In this document: one piece after another, positions 57,864-64,000 of the stretch
How positions within the stretch are numbered: position 1 is the first letter of the stretch
Layout of the letters: each line of letters starts with the position of its first letter
Assembly: GCF_019175385.1 (NCBI RefSeq)
Contig: NC_083348.1
Coordinates: 46,274,950 to 46,338,949, forward strand
Source: Lycium barbarum
Lineage: Eukaryota; Streptophyta; Magnoliopsida; Solanales; Solanaceae
DNA length: 64,000 nucleotides
Direction of reading: 5' to 3'
Notes under the pieces: generated by a model
The model's database searches: none
The model's input: the letters and a program-made list of their open reading frames with translations, nothing else
Told to the model about the DNA's origin: nothing
Translations under genes and position numbers: made by a program

Positions 57864-59971
57864 TATTAGTGGATATATATCATTCTTCCACTTAGAATCT
57901 TCAAAGATCAAAAAAAAAAAATTCAAGAACACCAACAAGAGGGTTTCGGCCGAGAATAGTGGAGAGGAGAGAAAAAATTTCCCAAGCCTTGTGCTTGCTC
58001 CAAAAATCTTGATTTTCACATAGTTGTAAAGTGCTCAAGACGCTCTCCGACGTGATACAAGTAGTTTGGAGGAAGAGCGACGTTTGCGACAAGTCGTAAA
58101 TTCAAGAAAAAGGTAAGATTTTTATGTTTTAATGTTATGAAATGGATATATATATGTGTTAGTGATTGGATTAGTGTGAAGATTGTGGGATGAGGTTGTG
58201 TTTGTGCAAGGTGTGTGTGTGTAAAAAGGGTGTGTTTGGCCGTGAGTTCCATGTGGTGCAAGCCATAAGAATTTTATCTTGTTTAGTTTGAATAATGTGT
58301 TGTTGTGATCTTTATGTCGTAAAGGATCGATTAAAGAATTGAGTTGGTGCTAGAAAATAATTTCGGACGTTATCGGAAAGCGTATACATTTGGTATATTT
58401 GTGTATATCATAGGATATTTATGACACTAAAGACCTTAAATAAGATTTATGGTTGATGATAACGAATTTGGAATGAAACGACGCAAGTTAGAACGTTCGT
58501 CGTAACTTTTGGTGTTTTGAATGAAAATTGGAAGGTAGTGAACTTTGGGGATGTTTGTATGTGATTTGGAACTTGTATGTAGTGTGTTTGAATAATTGGG
58601 AATGAGTGAATGAATGGACTAATGTGGAAATAGATTTGGAATTTTGAAGTTGAATCAAGAATTTGCCAACTTATGTATTAAAGTGGAATTTTGAAGTTAA
58701 CGTAGTATGATTGTGGTTTGTATGGTTTAATGATGTTTGGGCTGTTGTTGTCGTTGTATTTTGAGCCGAGCTAAGTCTCGGGGGTGTTAGATTTATAGGG
58801 GAAGTGCTGCCGAAATTTCGGTAGCCAAATATAGCCCAAAGACTAAAATGTTAATTCTCATGAATAGTAATTGGTAAAAGTGACCATTTGCAGTTTCTGG
58901 ACGAAACGGGAATTGCGATTTGAGAAGCGTAACGCGCCAACCAGGTATGTAAAGCCTACCTATCCTTCTTTTGGCATGTCCTAGTCATACTAGGTTAATA
59001 TCGGAATCTCGGGGGTAATTCTGCTCTTGGAAATTTAGGTTCAAGTTTGGGTACTATTCATCCAGCGCAATTGAACCATTTTTGTTGCATTTGGTCCAAA
59101 GAATGTTCGAATCGTCATAACTTTTACTGTTGTGTCCGAAACCCTCCGAAACTTTCGTAGATGACTCTAGGGAGCCTAAAGTTTGTGATTTGCGTCCGCC
59201 GCCTCAATTTGACTCGAGGTGGGCCCGCGAGCCCCGAGGCTCCCCTTATTCGATTTGTTTGGTTCGTCTGCGTCCGTTATGGTCTGCGATCGTTTGCTTA
59301 TGACCCAATGGTGCGTTTGAAACTTCCTATGCCATTAGTGAACGTTTTGTACTTTGAATAATGTGAGGTTTTCGGAACATGACCTATAAACAGTTTTCTC
59401 TAAAGATTTGGCAGTTGGAACTTCGTACCTTTTACCCGCAAATTTTGCTTAATCTGATTCCTACTCCGAGCCTTCTGGCGTCGGTATATACCTATATGTA
59501 AACTATATGTTGAGTCCGGTAAATTATTTTTGATATGCATATGGTTTCTGCACTACTCTGTTCGTGCTGTCTGCTATGATTTCGTTCGTCGGTACCCGGG
59601 CAGACTTTGTGATCGTGCGCGCCGTAACATATTCGGGAGTCATGATGTGTTACGGTTTCCGAGGCCTCGCCATATGGCCGGTTACCGTTTATGGAGTTAT
59701 GATGTGATATGGCATATGATATGTTCTGATGATGTGATGTGTGTGTGATATGATGTGTCTGGAGACTGTACGGAGATTTGAAAACTTCTGGAGTTATGAT
59801 GTGTTGTGGCACCAGCGTCGGGGGGTGACCACGTTCCTAAACCCTATACATGATTTGATTGCATTTGTACGTTCGTCTCCCGCACAGGCTTGCTTTGTTT
59901 ACGTTGACGGTGTGTTTGTTCTTTCTGACTCCAGCTGTGTTTGTGATTTTTGTACCTTCTGCTTTACATAC

Positions 59972-60010
59972 TCAGTACTTCTCCCGTACTGACCCCCGTT
60001 TCTTCGGGGG
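59972..60010 (+). other. Tandem double hairpin in LTR M
   Basis: TCAGTAC-n7-GTACTGA then CCCCCG-n6-CGGGGG. Compared with LTR A, both sides of the second stem have changed together. Confidence 0.7.
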
Positions 60011-60330
60011 CTGTGTTTCATGCCCGCAGGTACAGAAGCTCGTTTGGGTGGTCCTCCAGTTTAGGCTACTCATTCTGCTGTGTTGGAGAGCTCCCCTTGA
60101 TTCGGAGCCTACTTTTGGTACATATCTTCTGTTGTATGTGTTTGTTCGGTACATTTGTGGATGTGTGGGTACGGCGGGGCCCTGTCCCGTCATATGTTCA
60201 TATGTTCTGTTTTGTTTAGAGGCCTGTAGTCAGATTTGTGGGTCGTGGGTCCGGTGTGTTTGTATGTGAGTCTGTTTTGCGATCTTAAGCGGCCCGTACG
60301 CTACTATGGCCAAGTCGGCCTCTGAGTTTG

Positions 60331-60426
60331 TATGTGTGTGTGTGCATTTGGGCGATGTATATTCCGCCCCTTTCTGATGTGTGTGTGTGTGCATTTGGGC
60401 GACGTATATTCCGCCACCTTTCTGAT
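60331..60426 (+). repeat. 47-bp direct repeat, two copies, LTR M
   Basis: GTGTGTGTGCATTTGGGCGA...TTCCGCC...TTTCTGAT occurs twice in a row. Each unit contains GGGCG and CGCCC-like arms. Confidence 0.8.
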
Positions 60427-60628
60427 GTTGATTTGACTAATCTGAACGGGCGACCGCTTAAGATAAATGTTCGATAATGTTTGTGTCTGGCATCTGTTTC
60501 TCATTTCTAGTTCGGATAACGCATGCTGAGTTTGGTTGAGTTCGAATTCGATGATCGGGTTGTGAGTTTGTTTGGGGTGCCTAAGTAGGGCACCAGTCGC
60601 GGCCCACGGGGTTGGGTCGTGACAAAAG

Positions 60629-60640
60629 TGGTATCAGAGC
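60629..60640 (+). other. Primer binding site, element M
   Basis: TGGTATCAGAGC, 4 nt after the LTR end. Confidence 0.93.
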
Positions 60641-60680
60641 GGTTTGTCCTCGGAATGTCTACAGGCCGTGTCTAGTAGAG

Positions 60681-60722
60681 TCTTGTTTATCGATGTGTTG
60701 TGCACCACATCTATAAACAGGA
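60681..60722 (+). other. Leader hairpin, element M
   Basis: TCTTGTTTAT pairs with ATAAACAGGA (one wobble); the inner stem ATGTG/CACAT is perfect. Position relative to the PBS equals that in E. Confidence 0.6.
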
Positions 60723-60834
60723 AACTACAGGACATCTAGGATGTTGTGTTGCCCTTTCTTTGGAATCTTAGATCGTGCGATAGAGCTGTGTTATTAGGGT
60801 CATTCTGATCTGACCCGTTGTTGTGTTTGCAGTG

Positions 60835-62307
60835 ATGCCTCCGAAGAAGGCAACGGCGGCCCAGAAGGGCAAGGCGAAGGTGGGAGAGACCAGTCAGGCA
60901 CAACGGGCTACTCGGGCTCGTGTTTATGATTTGCCTGAGGTTACACCTCATTCTGAGGGGTCTGCTACACCCCCATTAGTACAGCCTGGAGCGGGACCTT
61001 CAGCAGCTCCAGAGGTCCGTGTACCCGCTCCTGAGACTCCAGCTCCTCAGCCAGGAGCGGAGGATAGGACCCTGAGGGACGCTGTACAGTTGTTGACCAC
61101 GATTGTAGCCGGACAGGCTCGCAGGCGCGGGCGGAGGGACGATGATGATGAGGACAGGCGGGAAAGCCTGAGAGTTCGGGAGTTCTTGTTATGCGGCCCT
61201 TCAGAGTTTTTCGGGTCTAAGCCCGACGAGGACCCCCATGACTTCATTCGGGGGATGCGGCGTGCATTAGACTTGGTCAGGGCGTCAGAGACCGAGTCGG
61301 TTGAGCTAGCTTCGCATAGACTTCGGGATGTTGCCGCGCATTGGTATGAGACTTGGGAGCTATCCCGGGGTGAGGGTGCTCCTCCAGCTATGTGGGATCA
61401 GTTTGTGACTGCTTTCACCCGCCACTTTCTGCCCCCAGAGTTACGACGGGAGCGAGCTGATCGGTTTTTGCATCTGCAGCAGAGGGGTCGGAGCGTCCGT
61501 GAATATAATTTGGAGTTTGATTCCCTGGCCCGGTATGCCCCTGCCGTGGTGGCAGATATGACAGATCGGATGCATAGATATGTTATGGGGCTGGATCGTT
61601 ACTTGATTGATGGGTGTATGGCGGTGTCATTGCAGACAGATATGGACATTGCCCGTGTACAGGCCTACGCCCAGGGGATGGAGAACCGGCACCGAGCAGA
61701 TCGGCCCAGCCGAGAGTATGATGGGAGACGGCCCAAGAGGGCCAGATCAGCGGGGTATTCTGGAGATTCCCGGGACGGGCAGCCTCAGTATCAGTCCAGC
61801 GGGCACTTTCCGCCGTCAGGCCGGGACACACAGTCTATTGGTAAGAGGTTTGATGTAGCAGGACCGTCCAGGGCAGACCAGAGTTCTAGAGCCCCAGGTC
61901 CTCAGGCGAGCAGGGGTCCCAGTCAGTCTAGGCCACCCATACCCCAGTGTTCGTATTGCGGAAGATCGCACCCAGGGGAGTGCTTCAGGGCCACGGGGGC
62001 CTGTTTTGCTTGCGGCCGCCAGGGCCATATCATGCGGGATTGTCCGTGGGCAGGCGGTTCCGGCAGCGCAGCACCGCCGATGAGATCCGTTGCTGGTTCG
62101 TCATCTACCCCTTCGGCCACGCGCTCTACGGGGCGAGGTATGCCAGCACCAGCGGGCCGCGGTAGAGGCCGTGGTGGGGCTTCAGATTCTAGCGGTCCCT
62201 CGAACCGCATCTATGCTCTGACTGGTCGTCGGGACCCAGAGGCACCCCCAGACGCAGACCCAGGTATATTACTAACCTTTTTGTTTAATGAATATGTGCA
62301 ATGGTAG
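60835..62307 (+). CDS. gag: Gag polyprotein of element M, intact
   Basis: An uninterrupted 490-residue frame from ATG 60835, placed 2 nt after a TTTGCAG acceptor. The open frame extends 12 nt upstream only through a GTG, so the ATG is preferred. Order: basic N terminus (MPPKKATAAQKGKAKVGE), Pro/Ala-rich linker to about residue 80, Retrotrans_gag capsid core about residues 115-270 (FFGSKPDEDPHDFIRGMRRA, FVTAFTRHFLPPE, EYNLEFDSLARYAP), basic/Ser-rich linker, zinc-knuckle pair (CSYCGRSHPGEC; CFACGRQGHIMRDC) about residues 363-400, Gly/Arg-rich tail RGRGRGGASDSSG and the start of the protease linker (NRIYALTGRRDPE). It ends 16 codons into unrelated sequence (LLTFLFNEYVQW). The base composition is clearly more GC- and CpG-rich than neighbouring relics, which fits a young or maintained copy. 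No protease, RT or integrase follows. Confidence 0.93.
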   Translation: MPPKKATAAQKGKAKVGETSQAQRATRARVYDLPEVTPHSEGSATPPLVQPGAGPSAAPEVRVPAPETPAPQPGAEDRTLRDAVQLLTTIVAGQARRRGRRDDDDEDRRESLRVREFLLCGPSEFFGSKPDEDPHDFIRGMRRALDLVRASETESVELASHRLRDVAAHWYETWELSRGEGAPPAMWDQFVTAFTRHFLPPELRRERADRFLHLQQRGRSVREYNLEFDSLARYAPAVVADMTDRMHRYVMGLDRYLIDGCMAVSLQTDMDIARVQAYAQGMENRHRADRPSREYDGRRPKRARSAGYSGDSRDGQPQYQSSGHFPPSGRDTQSIGKRFDVAGPSRADQSSRAPGPQASRGPSQSRPPIPQCSYCGRSHPGECFRATGACFACGRQGHIMRDCPWAGGSGSAAPPMRSVAGSSSTPSATRSTGRGMPAPAGRGRGRGGASDSSGPSNRIYALTGRRDPEAPPDADPGILLTFLFNEYVQW

Positions 62308-63159
62308 GTTTGTACCTCAGTATTATGAGATATACTTTTTGTGTGTGTCAGTAAAGGTAAGGTAAGAATCCGAATTAATGAAAATATCCGAGGCAGTTAT
62401 CTGTACATGTGGGAGGAAAATATATGGGATTTAGAAGACTAGAACGATAGACCTCACAGCCAGAAAAGCAAACGACCTCTTTGGGTCAGAGTGGGACCCG
62501 CTACGAAAAATTTCCGAAAAATTTGCTAAGACCCCGTTTGGCCTAAAATTACGTGACTAAGGTCGTGCGAGGCAATTGGCGAAATTATGTCAGCCCTAAC
62601 GCGTCAAAATGTGTAAAAGTTTCAGGGTTAAGCGTGCTCAAGCCAGAGCAATTCTGGGACGGGTGACCCCCTGGGAAGTAACGCAAAATTTTGCACAAGT
62701 GTAAGTATGATTAAGGTAAATGAAAACTTGGGGTAACCAAAGGCAAATAGGATGTGTGTGAAGTAGTTAGTGCCCTTTCGAGAGTCGCGCGGAACGAGGC
62801 GGACTAAATGGGCAAAAAGGAAAGGGTACAACACCTCTTGGGAAATTGAACGAATTTGAATAATAGTCAGAGATGTTCGCCAGTAAGGTGTGAGTAAACG
62901 TGTGTATGTGTATATGTATGTGTATGTTTGTGTATGATTCTCATTTGTTGCCTATGAGGGCTAAGAGCCTAGCCCCGGAAACTAATGTTGTGATAAACAA
63001 AGGATAAGCAGTGTGAGTAATTGGAATTTTTGAAGGAGTCGATACGTAAGACGCAAGGTAAATTGTGTGACGACTGATGAGTGAGTATGCAAATAAAAAG
63101 GAAATTCTCATGAATTATTGGAGCCTTAATGTGAATGATGTGATCCTAAATTGACAATC
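62308..63159 (+). other. Element M internal non-coding region, first part
   Basis: No frame resembles protease, RT, RNase H or integrase on either strand. It contains GTAAAGGTAAGGTAAGAATC near 62352, the 5S-rRNA-like segment at 62627-62679, and a TGTGTATG-rich tract at 62900-62940. Similarity to pol-bearing relatives stops at about 62263, at CCAG|GTATATTACTAAC. Confidence 0.75.
62627..62679 (+). ncRNA. 5S-rRNA-like segment (internal promoter region) inside element M
   Basis: GTTAAGCGTGCT, then CAGAGCA, then GGGACGGGTGACCCCCTGGG and AAGT align without gaps to the 3' half of plant 5S rRNA recalled from memory: 43 of 53 positions agree by my count. The match covers the A box, intermediate element and C box that bind TFIIIA and recruit RNA polymerase III. 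The 5' third of 5S is not clearly present, so this is a derived fragment and not a 5S gene. Confidence 0.7.
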
Positions 63160-63161
63160 TA

Positions 63162-63647
63162 TCTGTGGTGCTTCTGCACTTCCAATTCCGATAAGGCTCT
63201 ACCTAGTACGCCTCTGTAATTCTGAGTTCGACTATGTTCCCGTCCGATGAACCTTTTGTGCGTTTGATTCTGAATCCGTTTCTGTTTGGCACACCTCTGT
63301 GGGTCTGACTCTGGATATAAATCCGTCTGATATGCTTCGGTGCGTTTGATTTTGACCGCGTGTGTGTTTGATACACTTCGGTCTGACTGATCACGACTTT
63401 GTATGAAACAATTTTGTATATTCGCTTCTGATTTCGGATCTGTTCGATATGATCCCATACGTCTGATTTCGATTGTGAATCTGTTTAGTATATCTTCGTG
63501 TGTCTGATTCTGCTTACAAATTCGTCTGATACGCCTTTGTACGTCTGACTCCGATCTCAGATGTGTCTGATATGCTTCCGTACCTTTGATGTTGACTACG
63601 AATCCGTCCGCCATAGTTGAGTATGTCTGCCTCCGATTATGAATCCG
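63162..63647 (+). repeat. 41-bp tandem repeat in element M internal region, about 12 copies
   Basis: Units begin TCTGATAYGCTTCNGTRCGT and continue YTGATTYYGAYTACGAATCC G. Several consecutive units are exactly 41 bp (63202 on; 63607-63647 is the last clear one), and all are diverged. Because 41 is not a multiple of 3, the long minus-strand open frame over it (63159-63614) is a repeat artefact with a 41-residue echo. Confidence 0.8.
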
Positions 63648-63973
63648 TCCAGTTTTAGTTCTGAATCTGTTTGGTATGAAGTGTCTGATATGAAGTAAAG
63701 TGAGATTACGACTATGTGGTAAGGAAACTCAGGAGTGTGAAAAGAAGATGATATTGACGATGACGTCTGGAAAGCGTTCGTCTGTTACAAGAATATGGCG
63801 TATGGTTCGGTGATTACGTAGAATATGAGAAAATGTATTATGAAGGCATTTTGATCGGTGATGCGAAAAATCTACCCTAGTATTGGTAAAGAAGCCATGT
63901 CGGAGAAATCAATAAAGGACAACTATCAAGAGAACCCTCCCGGAGTAGTACGACACCCATGAGTTCGATTCAA

Positions 63974-64000
63974 CATTCGAGGACGAATGTTCTTAAGGGG
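63974..64000 (+). other. Hairpin and start of polypurine tract, element M
   Basis: CATTCG-AGGA-CGAATG (63974-63989), then TTCTTAAGGGG to the window end. The 3' LTR should start within about 15 bases beyond. Confidence 0.9.

Larger units (their letters stand above)
57560..60624 (+). mobile_element. Element M 5' LTR
   Basis: Runs from TGTTATGTCCCG to GGGTCGTGACA, 3065 bp. It has the inverted repeat GTCATGTGC-TAT-GCACATGAC (57843-57863), TATATAT at 57874, donor AAG|GTAAGA at 58112/58113, palindrome-rich sequence 59550-59830, double hairpin 59972-60010, GCCCGCAGGTAC, a GGCGGGGCCCTGTCCC stretch near 60175, and a 47-bp direct repeat (60331-60426). The second half of element M lies in and beyond the right edge. 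Confidence 0.9.
58113..60832 (+). other. Candidate intron, element M: LTR donor to gag acceptor
   Basis: The donor AAG|GTAAGA lies about 230 nt past the TATA box. Branch-like CTGAC at 60810-60814 is followed by GTTGTTGTGTTTGCAG ending at 60832, and the gag ATG is at 60835. Splicing would delete 2.7 kb: most of the LTR, the PBS and the leader hairpin. Confidence 0.55.

Noticed and set aside
60823..60834. Upstream GTG extension of gag M (four residues)
   Set aside because: An ATG with good relatives (MPPK start in E, similar in A) lies at 60835, and the extension overlaps the probable splice acceptor.
63159..63614. Minus-strand 151-residue open frame with internal similarity
   Set aside because: A by-product of the 41-bp repeat, which shifts frame each unit; the period of the peptide echo (41 residues, three units) shows it.

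Overview
This 64 kb window looks like intergenic heterochromatin from a dicot plant. Solanaceae or a related asterid family is my guess, based on the style of the retroelements and not on a search. I find no convincing host gene. Almost every base belongs to a transposable element: one truncated antisense LINE at the left edge, then nested and abutting Ty3/gypsy LTR retrotransposons. Their proteins (CCHC gag, aspartic protease, FIDD reverse transcriptase, RNase H, HHCC/DDE integrase, chromodomain-like C terminus) point to long-LTR chromoviruses of the Tekay/Del type. Most primer binding sites read TGGTATCAGAGC, matching initiator tRNA-Met.

Layout. 1-2518: RTE-like LINE (-). 2519-3495: antisense LTR fragment P. 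3496-8345: element A (+), truncated LTR, gag and pol, cut at the start of integrase. 8346-11273: 3' part of antisense element N. 11274-26097 plus 35782-35889: tandem array of one gag-less family, partial internal - LTR1 - internal1 - LTR2 - internal2 - LTR3. LTR3 is split by element E (26098-35776), a complete element flanked by the 5-bp duplication CGAAT. 35890-43500: element F, whose pol is deleted from protease to distal integrase. 43500-46440: antisense unit G with a plant-transposon-type protein. 46784-51993: LTR H, interrupted by solo LTR I (48426-50887, duplication TACGT). About 52093-55673: element J, with a protease-like remnant and an unrecognised acidic ORF. 55674-57559: antisense LTR pieces K and L. 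57560-64000: element M, a 3.1 kb LTR, an intact gag, no pol, a 5S-rRNA-like segment, a 41-bp tandem repeat, and a polypurine tract at the window edge.

What stands out. Families whose primary sequences have diverged keep the same non-coding architecture: palindromes just upstream of the TATA box; a GTAAG-like splice donor about 0.2-0.35 kb further on; hairpin-forming minisatellites; several hairpins whose stems co-vary between families; an inverted repeat at the LTR 3' end; a hairpin after the PBS; a splice acceptor (CTRAY branch point and CAG) 0-2 nt before the gag ATG; and a CATTCG-AGGA-CGAATG hairpin beside the polypurine tract. I infer that gag is translated from a spliced RNA whose intron removes most of the LTR, the PBS and the structured leader, so that these signals mark only the unspliced genomic RNA. 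This rests on reading the sequence alone; no alignment, folding or RNA data were available.
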